Shown here: positions 50,534 to 59,856 of the stretch, in pieces | Layout: every line of letters begins with the position of its first letter | How positions within the stretch are numbered: position 1 is the stretch's first letter | NCBI RefSeq assembly: GCF_902459655.1 | Contig: NZ_CABPSB010000014.1 | Location: 62,001 to 126,000 of the forward strand | Reading direction: 5' to 3' | DNA: 64,000 nt | Source: Pandoraea anhela | GTDB taxonomy: Bacteria; Pseudomonadota; Gammaproteobacteria; Burkholderiales; Burkholderiaceae | Program-made: the position numbers and the translations under genes | Notes under the pieces: generated by a model | Seen by the model: only the letters and a program-made list of their open reading frames with translations | What the model was told of the DNA's origin: nothing | The model's database searches: none

Positions 50534-51239
50534 GTGATCGCGACGATCCGCCAGGGACTGCAAGCTGATGGAATCACCGTCTCGATCTCGAAGTTGGACC
50601 GCTGGTTCGATGTGCCGCGCCGCACGGTGTATTACAAGCCGGTCAAAGCGCAGCCCAAGTTACAGGCCAGATTCGCGGAGCCAATCAAGGCGATGATTGA
50701 AGAATCTCCGTCATTCGGTTATCGCACCGTGGCGTAAGGTCACCAATCAGCGCTGGTCCACGGACATGTGCCGAGTCTGGGCTGAGCTTGACGGTTGGGC
50801 AACTTTGGCCTTGGTGGTCGACAGCCATACGCGAGAGCTTTTGGGCTGGCATCTCTCACGAAGCGGCAAAGCGACAAGGGCGTCGAGCGCACTGGAGCAA
50901 GCGCTGATCGCTCGTTTCGGCATGCTGGGCCCTGTGCGAAAACCGTTTCTACTTCGAAGGGATAACAGACTTGTCCTTACGAGCCGGAATTACACAGCGC
51001 CGGTTCGAAGCTATGGCCTGCGTCAGACATTGATTGCACCGCATTGCCCGCAGCAAAACGGGATGGTCGAACGAGTGATTCGAATACTCAAAGCGCAATA
51101 TGTGCGCCACCACCGCTTCGAAACTTTGCAGCATGCCTGCCGGATGATTGCCGACTGGATTCAGTTCTACAACCATCGACGGGCACATCAGGCACTGAAG
51201 ATGAAAACCCCGGCCGAGGCATTCGCGTTAGCCGCTTAA
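50534..51239 (+). pseudogene. IS3-family OrfB transposase, frameshifted and deleted
   Basis: The first part (50534-50737) covers the HTH_21 start and stops at GYRTVA. The second part (from about 50740, different frame) resumes at TNQRWSTDMCRVWAELDGWATLALV and runs to the end (PAEAFALAA). About 30-40 codons between them are missing. The second DDE Asp lies in RRDNRLVLTS, where the usual Gly after DN is Arg; the Glu is in NGMVERVI. It is inactive. Confidence 0.8.
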
Positions 51240-51310
51240 CCTGTGCAGGTTTTGCTGGGTCGATACAGATTTCGACAAAGGCAGAAAAACCCACACCCGC
51301 AAAAACGAAA

Positions 51311-51336
51311 AGGGGCTGCGATTTCTCGCAACCCCT
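51311..51336 (-). terminator. intrinsic terminator of the tRNA-Lys transcript
   Basis: An 11-bp stem (51311-51321 / 51326-51336) with a TTTC loop lies just past the tRNA 3' end on the minus strand. A C-A mismatch on the plus strand becomes G-U in minus-strand RNA. A T-rich tail follows in that direction, which fixes the strand. Confidence 0.75.
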
Positions 51337-51345
51337 CCTGTATTC

Positions 51346-51421
51346 TGGTAGGCCGTGCAGGATTCGAACCTGCGACCAACGGATTAAAAGTCCGCTGCTC
51401 TACCAACTGAGCTAACGACCC
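51346..51421 (-). tRNA. tRNA-Lys (anticodon UUU)
   Basis: A 76-nt cloverleaf including CCA: D arm AGCTCAGTTGGTAGAGC, anticodon loop CTTTTAA (UUU), T arm with TTCGAATC. The acceptor stem starts GGGTCGT, and its 3' strand ends CT before ACCA, so pair 1-72 is G-U rather than the G-C I would expect in this group. The 3' end faces the IS remnant and the AT-rich island. Confidence 0.95.
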
Positions 51422-51527
51422 AACGAAGAAAAAGATTATAGCGTCGCAGACGTTATAGTGTCAATAGGTCCGTGACGCAGATGTGTTCGTTTATCGGGTT
51501 TTTCGCGCCGTTGCGCGCGAATTGCGC

Positions 51528-52643
51528 TCAAACGCTGCGCTCAATGCGCCACATCTGATACTTGAACGCGCAGACGCCGCCCGCCAAAATCGCCGCGATC
51601 GCCACGAACGACCCGACCGCCAGCGTCGAGACGCCCGACAATCCCTGACCCACCGTGCAACCCAGCGCCGTCACCCCACCGAAACCCATCAATACGCCAC
51701 CGACCATATGGTTCGCCGTGTCTTCCGTCCCCTGAAAACCCTCCCAGCGGAAGTTGCGCGAAACCCGTGCATACACGAACGACCCCGCAATCACGCCCAG
51801 CACGCTCGAAATCCCCAACGTGATGACATTGCTCGTATCGCTCCACATCATCAGCCAGTACAACGTGTACGCCAGCGGAGAGACGAACGACAGCGCTTCC
51901 ATCCGCCCCGAGTTGGTCGCGACGAAGCTCTCTTCCAGCGTATTCGGATTCTCGGCCACATAACCGATCTTGCCCGACACATACCAAAGCGCCACGATGA
52001 TCGCACCCACGACAAGACCACCCAGGAAATTGTCGAACGTCCAGAACTCCCGACGCACCAGCGCCGCAATCACGAACGCTCCACCAATCACCAGCCCGAG
52101 GACGAGCTGCGCACGATGAACGTCGCCGCCGAATATGCCGCCGAGCAACGTCGGTAAATCCTGCGACGTGGCGAATGTCGTTTGCACACTGTCGAGCGCA
52201 GCCACACGGAAGACGGCGAACAGACCCTTGAGCGTCATGTACGCCGACACGCCGATCATCACGAAAACGAGCAGCGACTTCAGATTGCCGCCGCCAATGC
52301 GCACCAGCGTCTTGCTGCCGCATCCGGACGCCAGCACCATGCCCACCCCGAAACACCAGCCACCCACCAGATAAGACAGCCACGTGAAGCGGGGTGTCGT
52401 ATAGATCGCCTTGACCGGATCGATGATGCCGAGCGAAGCCATGAGGCCCGTCCCGATCGTCGCGACACCGATCGCCAGCCACCACATACGCATGCGGTTC
52501 CAGTCGCCGATGTTGACGATGTCTGACAGCGCGCCCATCGTGCAGAAGTGAGTGCGTTGAAGCACGGCGCCGAACACAAAGGCCAGGCCGAAGGTAAGCC
52601 ACACGACAGTGTGGGAGAGGGCGGAGAGATCGACGTCGGTCAT
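51528..52643 (-). CDS. YeeE/YedE-family sulfur-compound permease
   Basis: 371 residues from ATG 52643 (MTDVDLSALSHTVVW); the ribosome site is weak. About 9-10 membrane segments. The Cys-containing motifs of thiosulfate/sulfur transporters are seen: QRTHFCTMGALSD, VLASGCGSKTLVRIGGGN and GVTALGCTVGQGLSG. It probably imports thiosulfate or another reduced sulfur species through relay cysteines. No TusA gene is adjacent in the window. Confidence 0.85.
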   Translation of the reverse strand: MTDVDLSALSHTVVWLTFGLAFVFGAVLQRTHFCTMGALSDIVNIGDWNRMRMWWLAIGVATIGTGLMASLGIIDPVKAIYTTPRFTWLSYLVGGWCFGVGMVLASGCGSKTLVRIGGGNLKSLLVFVMIGVSAYMTLKGLFAVFRVAALDSVQTTFATSQDLPTLLGGIFGGDVHRAQLVLGLVIGGAFVIAALVRREFWTFDNFLGGLVVGAIIVALWYVSGKIGYVAENPNTLEESFVATNSGRMEALSFVSPLAYTLYWLMMWSDTSNVITLGISSVLGVIAGSFVYARVSRNFRWEGFQGTEDTANHMVGGVLMGFGGVTALGCTVGQGLSGVSTLAVGSFVAIAAILAGGVCAFKYQMWRIERSV

Positions 52644-52880
52644 GAGGCGAGAAGACGATAGCGGCCTTGTCCGGCCGTTCGATGCATTGACGCCGGCCAC
52701 GGGGCGCAGCCAGCTTTGTTGTTATCAGACGTGCCGCGCAGCCAGCGCACGATCACATCGCGGGTACGGTCGCCATGCCGTGCCGGCACCTGACGGCCCG
52801 CACGCATCCCCTGAGACGCCGCGCCTCGAACGTTTGGAAAGTCCGTATTCTACGCGAGGTCGCACCGGTGACCAGAAACG

Positions 52881-52906
52881 ACAACGCCGCCCAAAGGCGG
52901 CGTTGT
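52881..52906 (-). terminator. terminator of the tol-pal operon
   Basis: An 11-bp perfect stem (52881-52891 / 52896-52906) with a 4-nt loop lies 60 bp past the cpoB stop on the minus strand. It is followed by a short T-rich stretch in that direction. It may also serve the plus strand. Confidence 0.75.
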
Positions 52907-52964
52907 TCGTTTGACGAGTCACCTCATACGGAAGATCGGTTCGCACAACCTCCCGCAGGGCGTA

Positions 52965-53708
52965 TTACTTCAGCTTGGCCGCGCGCTTCTTGGCCTCCGC
53001 TGCCGATTCGCTGTCCGGATACTTGGCCACCAAATCCAGCAACGTTTTCTTCGCTGCCGCAGTCTGCCCGGATTCCGCCTGGTTGCTGGCGATCGCCAAC
53101 ATGGCCTCGGCGGCCTTCGGGCTCGTCGGGTACTTCGTCACGATCCCTTGCAGCGTCGCGGTCGACCCCTTCAGATCCTTGTTGGCGTACTGCGCATTAC
53201 CAAGCCAGAACTGCGCTTCGGGTTGATACGGGCTGGCGGGATACTTCGCCGTAAAGGTCCGGAAATCCGTTTGCGCACCTTTGTAGTCGCCGTTGCGGAA
53301 TTTCGTCAGCGCGGCGTCAAAGACATCTTTTTCGCCCGGTTGGACGGTGCCTGTGACACCGCCGACGGTCATCTGCTGCGGTTCGAATTTCTTCAGACGG
53401 CCATCGAGGTCCGTGTAGAAATCCTTCTGACTCTGTTGCAGGTTCGCAAGCTGGTTTTTCAGATCTTCGTTCTGGCCGCGCTGGTCGGCCAGGTCACGTT
53501 GCAACTGCTGGATCTGGTTGTTCAAATCCAGCACGTTGCGCGTGAGCCCCTCGATCCGCAGCTTGTCCGAATCCAGACGGCTGCGGATGTCGAGGATCGC
53601 TTTGCGCGCCTCGTCGTCGTCGAACAATCCGGCATGCGCGAGCGGGCTAAGCACGGTAGTGCCGAGCGTCACCGCGCAGATCATGTTTTTAATCAAACGA
53701 GACGTCAT
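52965..53708 (-). CDS. cpoB: CpoB (YbgF), coordinator of peptidoglycan synthesis and outer-membrane constriction
   Basis: 247 residues. Signal peptide ends AHA-G. A coiled coil (about 45-100, LNNQIQQLQRDLADQRGQNEDLKNQLANLQQ pattern) is followed by TPR units (about 125-245: DAALTKFRNGDYKGAQTDFRTF, AQFWLGNAQYANKDLKGS). CpoB is periplasmic and links PBP1B with TolA. It is the last gene of the tol-pal operon, 10 bp after pal. Confidence 0.92.
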   Translation of the reverse strand: MTSRLIKNMICAVTLGTTVLSPLAHAGLFDDDEARKAILDIRSRLDSDKLRIEGLTRNVLDLNNQIQQLQRDLADQRGQNEDLKNQLANLQQSQKDFYTDLDGRLKKFEPQQMTVGGVTGTVQPGEKDVFDAALTKFRNGDYKGAQTDFRTFTAKYPASPYQPEAQFWLGNAQYANKDLKGSTATLQGIVTKYPTSPKAAEAMLAIASNQAESGQTAAAKKTLLDLVAKYPDSESAAEAKKRAAKLK

Positions 53709-53718
53709 GACGATTCAA

Positions 53719-54219
53719 TCAATAAGCCAGGTCGACGCGACGGTCTTGGGCCCAGGTGGCTTCGTCGGTGCCCGTAGCCTTTTCCTTGCCCAGCGACACG
53801 GCTTCCATCTGGCTCGTGTTGGCGCCCAGAGCCGTCATGGTCTTCAGCACGGCTTCAGCGCGCTTCTGGCCCAGTGCCAGGTTGTACTCGCTCGTACCGC
53901 GCGGGTCGGTGTTGCCCTGGAGCAGCACGTGACGCTGCGAATACTTGCCCAGGAACTGCGCGTGCGCCTGGAGCAGCGGGTTGTATTGCTGATCGACGCT
54001 GTACGAGTCGAAGCCGAAATACACGCTGCGCTTGGCGAGCGGGCCGTTCGGGTTGTTCAGTTCGTCAGCCGAAGCGTCGACGGGGGCGACGGCGCGGGCG
54101 TCGGTCGTGGTCTGACCCTTGTTGGCGTTGGCCTGGTCGTCGAGCTTCACACCCGACGAGCAAGCGGCCAGAGCGGCCAGCGAGGAGATGGCGAGGATAT
54201 TACGAAGCAGGGAACTCAT
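53719..54219 (-). CDS. pal: peptidoglycan-associated lipoprotein
   Basis: 166 residues. The lipobox LAALAAC places the lipidated Cys at position 20. The C-terminal OmpA-like domain (about 55-166) carries VYFGFDSYSV, LLQGNTDPRGTSEYNLALGQKRAEAV and RRVDLAY. It anchors the outer membrane to peptidoglycan and binds TolB. The gene is between tolB and cpoB. Confidence 0.95.
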   Translation of the reverse strand: MSSLLRNILAISSLAALAACSSGVKLDDQANANKGQTTTDARAVAPVDASADELNNPNGPLAKRSVYFGFDSYSVDQQYNPLLQAHAQFLGKYSQRHVLLQGNTDPRGTSEYNLALGQKRAEAVLKTMTALGANTSQMEAVSLGKEKATGTDEATWAQDRRVDLAY

Positions 54220-54249
54220 GTGAGCCTCCGAGTGATGTTGCTGTTGATG

Positions 54250-55542
54250 TTATTGCATGAAAGGGCCCCAGGAGGGTTCGCGAACTTCCCCCCCTCGAAC
54301 CTGAAGAATCTGCCGGGTTTGCCCGTCCACCGAGACTGCCGCGAGCACCTTTCGGCCCCCCGACTGCGTTGCATAAAGAATGTACTTGCCGTTTGCGGCA
54401 AAACTCGGTGACTCGTCGTGGCTGGTGTCGGTCAGAGCCGTAACATCGCCAGTACTCATATCCTGCACGCACAGCTTGAATCCGCCACCCTGACGCGCGA
54501 TGAACGCGAGCAACTTGCCGTCGGGACTGATTCGCGGGCTGACGTTGTAACTCCCCTTGAAAGTGACGCGCTGTGCGCCGCCTTCACTCTCGCCACCGGC
54601 CGGCATTTTGTAGATCTGCGGACCACCGCCACGATCGCTCGTGAAGAAAATCCATTTGCCGTCCGGCGAATACTGCGGTTCGGTGTCGATCGCGCCACTG
54701 CGCGACAGACGCTTGAGGCCACCGCCATTGGCGCTGACCTGATAGATCTGGGTATTGCCGTCGCGCGAGAGCGCCACGGCCAGCTTGCTGCCGTCCGGCG
54801 ACCACGCGGGCGCCGAGTTGTTGCCCTTCTCGTTGGCGAGCACCGCGCGGCGACCGCTCGGCAGGTCGTGGATGTACACGACCGGCTTGCGCTTTTCGAA
54901 CGAGACGTACGCCACCTTGGTGCCGTCCGGCGACCAGGCTGGCGAGATGATCGGCTCGCGGCTGTTGAGCGCCACACGGGCGTCCTGACCGTCCGAATCC
55001 GAAATCTGCAACTGGTAGTTCGGGCCGTTATGCAGCACGTACGACAAACGCGTGGCGAACACGCCCCGGTCGCCCAGCAGCTTCTGATAAATGTAATCGG
55101 CGATCCGATGCGCCGTCAGGCGCAAATTCGCCTGCGACGAGGTGAGGGCCAGCCCACCCAGCGGTTGACCGTTCACGGCGTCGTAAAGACGGAAGCTGAC
55201 CTGGAAGTTGCCGTTACCCTGCGGAACGATCGTGCCGGAGACGAACGCATTCGCACCCTTGGCGCGCCACGTGCCGAGATCGACCGAATCGTCCACGCCG
55301 ACGGTGGCGCCGCCCGTATCGATCTGGTTGAAACGGCCGCTGTTGCTCAGGTCCGCCTTCACGACGGACACGACGTCCGTCGGCGCGGTGCCTTTGAAAT
55401 TCGACACGGCGATCGGGTAGCGGTTGGAGCCGACACCCGTGATGTCGACGGTCAGCGGTGTCTGCGCATGGGCGATCGTGCAAGCCGCGGTGAGCCAGGT
55501 GGCCACCAGCGCACGCCATGCATATTGACTGGAGATTCGCAT
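54250..55542 (-). CDS. tolB: TolB periplasmic beta-propeller protein
   Basis: 430 residues. A signal peptide ends AHA-Q, then the TolB N-terminal domain (about 28-160) and a six-bladed propeller with repeated SPDGxKxA/F units ([35 protein letters not shown]). It bridges Pal and TolA. It follows tolA by about 100 bp. Confidence 0.95.
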   Translation of the reverse strand: MRISSQYAWRALVATWLTAACTIAHAQTPLTVDITGVGSNRYPIAVSNFKGTAPTDVVSVVKADLSNSGRFNQIDTGGATVGVDDSVDLGTWRAKGANAFVSGTIVPQGNGNFQVSFRLYDAVNGQPLGGLALTSSQANLRLTAHRIADYIYQKLLGDRGVFATRLSYVLHNGPNYQLQISDSDGQDARVALNSREPIISPAWSPDGTKVAYVSFEKRKPVVYIHDLPSGRRAVLANEKGNNSAPAWSPDGSKLAVALSRDGNTQIYQVSANGGGLKRLSRSGAIDTEPQYSPDGKWIFFTSDRGGGPQIYKMPAGGESEGGAQRVTFKGSYNVSPRISPDGKLLAFIARQGGGFKLCVQDMSTGDVTALTDTSHDESPSFAANGKYILYATQSGGRKVLAAVSVDGQTRQILQVRGGEVREPSWGPFMQ

Positions 55543-55643
55543 GCGTTCGATTGGTCAGTTACGCGGTGCAAGGGGCATTTTTACCACATTCGAATGAAAA
55601 TGGACCTGCATCGCTCGGTTTTCGTTCCCGTTTGACAACACAC

Positions 55644-56690
55644 TCAACCTTTCGGGCTGAAGCGCAGGTTGACGCTCGGGGGGGCTTTGCCGTTCGTGTC
55701 GCGCGGCAACGGATCGGATTTGGTGATGGCGGCCTGCACGGCGGCGTCCCAGGCGGGATTGCCGCTGGACTTGACCAACTGCATCGACAGTACGCTGCCA
55801 TCCGGTGCCAGACGCACTGCAACGACGGCCGTGGGGTTGCCCTCCGTGTCGCCGCCATACGCGATATTCGGCTTGACCTTGGCGCGCACCCGGTCGGCGT
55901 AGCCCGCCGATGCCGTGCCGCCGGCGCCCGAGCCGGTACCGCCTGCCTGCGAGCCCAGACCGTTGCCGGTCGCGCCCGGAGTGCCACCTGCCATGCCGCG
56001 CAACGAGGCCAGACGGTCGGCGCGCGCCGCGTCCGCTGCCTTCTGCGCAGCCGCTTCCTTCGCGGCCTTGGCCTTGGCCGCCTTGTCTTCCGCAGCCTTC
56101 TTCTCGGCGTCTGCCTTCTTCTGCGCTTCCGCCAGTTGCTGCTGCTTGAGCTGTTCGGCCTTTTTGGCCTCTTCTTCCTTCTGACGCTTCTGTTCGTCAG
56201 CCTTCTTCTGATCGGCCAGCTTCTGCTGGCGGGCTGCCTCGTCCGCTGCCTTCTTGCGCGCCAGTTCGGCCGCTGCCTGCTGCTCGGCGAGCTGCTTTTG
56301 CTTGAGGGCTTCCTGTCGCGCCTTTTCCTGCTGCGCTTCGAGCAGACGTGCCTGCTCCGCCGCCTGTTGCTCCTGCTTGCGCTTCTTCTGCTGCAAGGCG
56401 ATGTCGGCGTCCTCGGCCGGCGGCGTGGGCGCAGCCACGGCCGGCGGCGCCGGGGTGGGCGGCGGCGTCACGACCGGCGGGGTCGGCTCGGCCAACTCGG
56501 TAGGCGTCCACAGTTCCGCTTCGGAACCGGCGGGCGAACTGTTCTGCCAGCGCATGCCGTAAAAGAGCAGCGCGAACAGCAGCGCATGCATGAGCAGCGC
56601 GAGGAGGAAAGCCCGCCCCGTGCCGCGCTCGCTATTGCGGGGACCGATGGGGCGATCGGGACGGCCCTGACGGGCGACGGTGCGACTCAT
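55644..56690 (-). CDS. tolA: TolA energy-transducing protein
   Basis: 348 residues. One membrane helix (about 27-46) is followed by a Pro-rich linker (PPVVTPPPTPAPPAV) and a long Ala/Lys/Glu/Gln-rich helix (about 95-235). The C-terminal TonB/TolA domain (about 262-348) carries YADRVRAKVKPNIAYGGDTEGNPTA. It spans the periplasm to Pal/TolB. The ATGA overlap with tolR (56687-56690) indicates coupling. Confidence 0.95.
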   Translation of the reverse strand: MSRTVARQGRPDRPIGPRNSERGTGRAFLLALLMHALLFALLFYGMRWQNSSPAGSEAELWTPTELAEPTPPVVTPPPTPAPPAVAAPTPPAEDADIALQQKKRKQEQQAAEQARLLEAQQEKARQEALKQKQLAEQQAAAELARKKAADEAARQQKLADQKKADEQKRQKEEEAKKAEQLKQQQLAEAQKKADAEKKAAEDKAAKAKAAKEAAAQKAADAARADRLASLRGMAGGTPGATGNGLGSQAGGTGSGAGGTASAGYADRVRAKVKPNIAYGGDTEGNPTAVVAVRLAPDGSVLSMQLVKSSGNPAWDAAVQAAITKSDPLPRDTNGKAPPSVNLRFSPKG

Positions 56691-57121
56691 TTCTGCTTGA
56701 CGAGCAGGCCCACGCGCTTCACGCCCTGAGCCTTGAGATCGGACATCACGTTCATGACGATTTCGTATCGCACCGATTTATCGGCGGCGATCACGACCGG
56801 CTGATCCGGATTCGCTGCCTGACGGCCTTGCAGGAAACCCGTCAGGTCGCCTGCGCTCATGCGCTGCTCGATGGTGTTTTCACCGTCCTTGTAGCGCACC
56901 AGCATGCGATTGTCCGCTTCGATATTGACGACCACCGGCGGCGTCTGCTGCTGCGGGCTCGCGTTGGCGACGCTCGGCAGATTGACGATCGACGGCGCGA
57001 CCAGCGGGGCGGCCACCATGAAGATGACGAGCAGCACCAGCATCACGTCGATGTACGGTACGACGTTGATGTCCGCCATGGCGCGACGGCCGCGGCGAGC
57101 GTTGCGCATAGAACCTGCCAT
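56687..57121 (-). CDS. tolR: TolR inner-membrane protein (ExbD family)
   Basis: 144 residues. The single membrane segment INVVPYIDVMLVLLVIFMVAAPL carries the proton-path Asp. The periplasmic domain ends VKRVGLLVKQK. With TolQ it converts proton motive force into TolA movement. Confidence 0.95.
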   Translation of the reverse strand: MAGSMRNARRGRRAMADINVVPYIDVMLVLLVIFMVAAPLVAPSIVNLPSVANASPQQQTPPVVVNIEADNRMLVRYKDGENTIEQRMSAGDLTGFLQGRQAANPDQPVVIAADKSVRYEIVMNVMSDLKAQGVKRVGLLVKQK

Positions 57122-57142
57122 GTCTCGGCGCTCCCGGAATGC

Positions 57143-57817
57143 TTAGTGAATCTGCCGTTGCAGGATGTTGGAGAATTCTTCGATGAAGCTTTCGAAGCGG
57201 ATCGACAGCCGGTCGATGTCGGTCGCGAAGCGGTTGTAGGCAACCACGGCAGGGATAGCGGCGAACAGACCGATGGCCGTGGCCACCAGCGCTTCCGCAA
57301 TGCCCGGCGCCACATTGGCGAGCGTGGCTTGTTGCACGTTCGAGAGGCCGCGGAAAGCGTTCATGATACCCCACACCGTGCCGAACAGACCAATGTACGG
57401 GCTGACCGAGCCGACCGACGCGAGGAACGGCAGATTGGCTTCGAGCGCGTCCATTTCACGTTGATAGCAAGCGCGCATGGCGCGGCGTGCGCCATCCAGG
57501 ATCGCGTGCGGATCGTTCAGACCTTTTTCGCTCGCCTTGATGTATTCGCGCATGCCCGACTCGAAGATGCGTTCGAGCGAGCCTGTCTGGTGACGATTGT
57601 TCAGCGCGCTCTGATACAACGCCTGAAGATCGCCGCCCGACCAGAAATCACGCTCGAAGCGCTCGGTCTGGGTGCGGGCGCGGCGGATCGCGAAGATCTT
57701 GCGGAAGATGTGCGTCCACGAAAGCAGCGAGAGCAGCAGCAGCAGGCCCATGACTGCCTGGGCGAGCACGCTGGCATGCATGACCAGCGAAATGATGGAA
57801 AGGTCTTGATCGGGCAT
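57143..57817 (-). CDS. tolQ: TolQ inner-membrane protein (ExbB family)
   Basis: 224 residues with three membrane segments and the conserved stretch GLFGTVWGIMNAFRGL followed by IAEALVATAIGLFAAIPAVVAYN. It forms the TolQR motor. It starts 39 bp after the ybgC stop. Confidence 0.95.
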   Translation of the reverse strand: MPDQDLSIISLVMHASVLAQAVMGLLLLLSLLSWTHIFRKIFAIRRARTQTERFERDFWSGGDLQALYQSALNNRHQTGSLERIFESGMREYIKASEKGLNDPHAILDGARRAMRACYQREMDALEANLPFLASVGSVSPYIGLFGTVWGIMNAFRGLSNVQQATLANVAPGIAEALVATAIGLFAAIPAVVAYNRFATDIDRLSIRFESFIEEFSNILQRQIH

Positions 57818-57856
57818 GGTGTGGTTATTGACTGACCGGAATTTTTATCCCTGGCT

Positions 57857-58339
57857 TCAGGCGGCCGCCGCAGGGGCAGACGCTTGCGTCAGGGTTTTGG
57901 CTGCTGTTGCAGCCGATTGCATGGCGAGCCTGACGTGCGGCGGAATTTTGCCGGGGCGCAACGTATCGACAGCCACGCAGCCGATTTTGATGCTGCTGCG
58001 CGCCAACAGTTCGCTCGAACCGTCGGCTGCGTCGCGCCAGGCTTCCTGATGGAAGTCGATGGAGGCCCCGCCGATGCGCTCGATACGACTCTTGATCACG
58101 ACAAGATCGTCGAGCCGGGCAGGGCTCAGGTAATCGAGTGCCGTGGCGCGCACAATAAACATCATTCCGGTATTGCGGGCCAGTTCGAGTTGCTCGATGC
58201 CAAGCGAACGGAGCCACTCGGTTCGGGCCCGTTCGAAGAATTTTATGTAGTTGGCGTAGAAGACGACGCCCCCGGCGTCCGTGTCCTCGTAGTAAACGCG
58301 AATTGACCAACTGGTATCAAAATCAGCCATGCCGCGCAT
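57857..58339 (-). CDS. ybgC: YbgC hotdog acyl-CoA thioesterase
   Basis: 160 residues (ATG 58339; ATG 58330 is equally possible). The 4HBT motif VYYEDTDAGGVVFYANYIKFFERARTEWLR includes the catalytic Asp. It hydrolyses short acyl-CoA or acyl-ACP and heads the tol-pal operon, as in most proteobacteria. The tail is Ala/Thr-rich and slightly longer than in E. coli. Confidence 0.92.
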   Translation of the reverse strand: MRGMADFDTSWSIRVYYEDTDAGGVVFYANYIKFFERARTEWLRSLGIEQLELARNTGMMFIVRATALDYLSPARLDDLVVIKSRIERIGGASIDFHQEAWRDAADGSSELLARSSIKIGCVAVDTLRPGKIPPHVRLAMQSAATAAKTLTQASAPAAAA

Positions 58340-58514
58340 TGTATCGGAACGGAGCGGTAACGCCAGTCACGGAAACACAATTTTTCAAACCGGCGGGGAT
58401 ATGGTTTGTTTACGGGCGATTATTGAAAACGGGTCGATGCACCAAGCTGGGGCCTGATGCCCGGAATCCCCCGTATGGCGGGGTTTGCGCTGGCGTGCGA
58501 AGGGGCCCCCTCTC

Positions 58515-58520
58515 TATAAT
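58515..58520 (+). promoter_or_regulatory. -10 element upstream of the HIBADH-like gene
   Basis: A perfect TATAAT at 58515-58520, about 105 bp before the TTG start. No good -35 is at 17 bp; TTGCGC is farther upstream. Confidence 0.35.
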
Positions 58521-58625
58521 GAGGGCTCGCAAGCCCCCTGTATTTCAGAAGAGACCGCCGAGTGCGTACGAGGTACCGCGTACCCTCCGGTCGCACACCA
58601 TGCATCCACCTGCGAGGCCCCTGAA

Positions 58626-59543
58626 TTGACTTCCCCCACAACGCAAACTCCCGCGCCTGCTCCCCTTCGCGTCGCCTTCCTCGGTCTCGGCGTGATGGGC
58701 TACCCGATGGCGGGGCACCTGCAACGCGCCGGTCACACGGTCACGGTTTATAACCGGACGGCCGCCAAGGCCCAGCAATGGGCCACGGAATATGGCGGTT
58801 CGGCGGCGGCTACGCCCTTTGACGCCGTGCGCGATGCCGACATCGTCGCCGCCTGCGTGGGCAACGACGACGACTTGCGCAGTGTCGTGCTCGGTGAGCA
58901 GGGCGCCTTTGCCGGCATGAAGCCCGACGCGGTTTTCGTCGACCACACCACTGCCTCGGCCGACGTGGCGCGAGAACTTTACGCCATCGCCCGCGAGACG
59001 GGCCTGCACTTTGTCGACGCCCCCGTCTCGGGCGGGGAAGCCGGCGCCAGGAACGGTGTGCTCACCATCATGTGCGGCGGCGACGCGCCGGCGTTCGAGC
59101 GCGTGGCCCCGACGCTGGGCGCCTATGGACGTGCCGTCACCCGGATCGGCGAGGCGGGCGCAGGCCAACTGGCCAAGATGGTCAACCAGATTTGCATCGC
59201 CGGTCTGGTGCAGGGGTTGTCGGAAGCGATCAATTTCGGCCAGCGCGCCGGACTCGACATGCCGCTGGTGCTCGACGTCATCAACAAGGGCGCAGCCGCA
59301 AGCTGGCAAATGGACAACCGGGGTCGGACCATGATCGACGGCAAGTTCGATTACGGGTTCGCCGTCGACTGGATGCGCAAGGATCTGGGGCTGTGTCTGG
59401 CCGAAGCGCAGCGCAATGGCGTTTCGCTGCCGGTCACGGCGCTCGTCGACCAGTTTTATGGCGACGTCCAGGCGCTGGGTGGTTCGCGTTGGGATACATC
59501 GAGTCTGATTCACCGTCTGCGGGTGCTGTCGGGCAAAGCATAA
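58626..59543 (+). CDS. 3-hydroxyisobutyrate dehydrogenase-family protein (TTG start)
   Basis: 305 residues. The Rossmann motif VAFLGLGVMGYPMAGHL is near the N terminus, the substrate motif DAPVSGGEAGARNG and the catalytic Lys region GQLAKMVNQ follow, with a C-terminal helical domain. No ATG precedes the Rossmann fold in frame. TTG 58626 has GAGG at 58614-58617, and lies downstream of the -10 element, so it is the best start. It would oxidise or reduce a 3-hydroxy acid with NAD(P): 3-hydroxyisobutyrate, tartronate semialdehyde or similar. Confidence 0.87.
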   Translation: MTSPTTQTPAPAPLRVAFLGLGVMGYPMAGHLQRAGHTVTVYNRTAAKAQQWATEYGGSAAATPFDAVRDADIVAACVGNDDDLRSVVLGEQGAFAGMKPDAVFVDHTTASADVARELYAIARETGLHFVDAPVSGGEAGARNGVLTIMCGGDAPAFERVAPTLGAYGRAVTRIGEAGAGQLAKMVNQICIAGLVQGLSEAINFGQRAGLDMPLVLDVINKGAAASWQMDNRGRTMIDGKFDYGFAVDWMRKDLGLCLAEAQRNGVSLPVTALVDQFYGDVQALGGSRWDTSSLIHRLRVLSGKA

Positions 59544-59856
59544 GACGGTATCGACTGGAAGTCTCGAAGACGGGCGCACGGAGGGCGGCGGCGAGCCGAA
59601 TCCGTCCGCCCGTCCTCATTTGCGCGCAAGAGGTATCGAATATTCGGAATCTCTCCGGGTTTGTCTGCAATCGTCGGAATGGACGATTGGCACTAGAATG
59701 CGGAAAACGGGACGTCGCGGTGCAGTGGCGCGGCGGCACGGCGACGTGGCAGCTTGGGAGCGGGCTGGGGCGGTGGCGTGTCGAAGCAGGACTTTTGGGA
59801 GACCGCCGTGATTGATAACGATTCAAAACGCAACTCGAACCCGAGACCCAACCGAC

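Larger units (their letters stand above)
50174..51267 (+). mobile_element. degenerate IS3-family insertion sequence
   Basis: Imperfect terminal inverted repeats start TGTATTGGCCC (50174) and end GGGTCGATACA (51267, inverted). The shared inner GAAAACCTGC / GCAGGTTTT block is at 50188-50200 and 51242-51254. Inside are orfA- and orfB-like frames that are broken. At about 1.09 kb it is shorter than usual IS3 members, which fits an internal deletion. It lies 80 bp from the tRNA-Lys 3' end. Confidence 0.75.
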
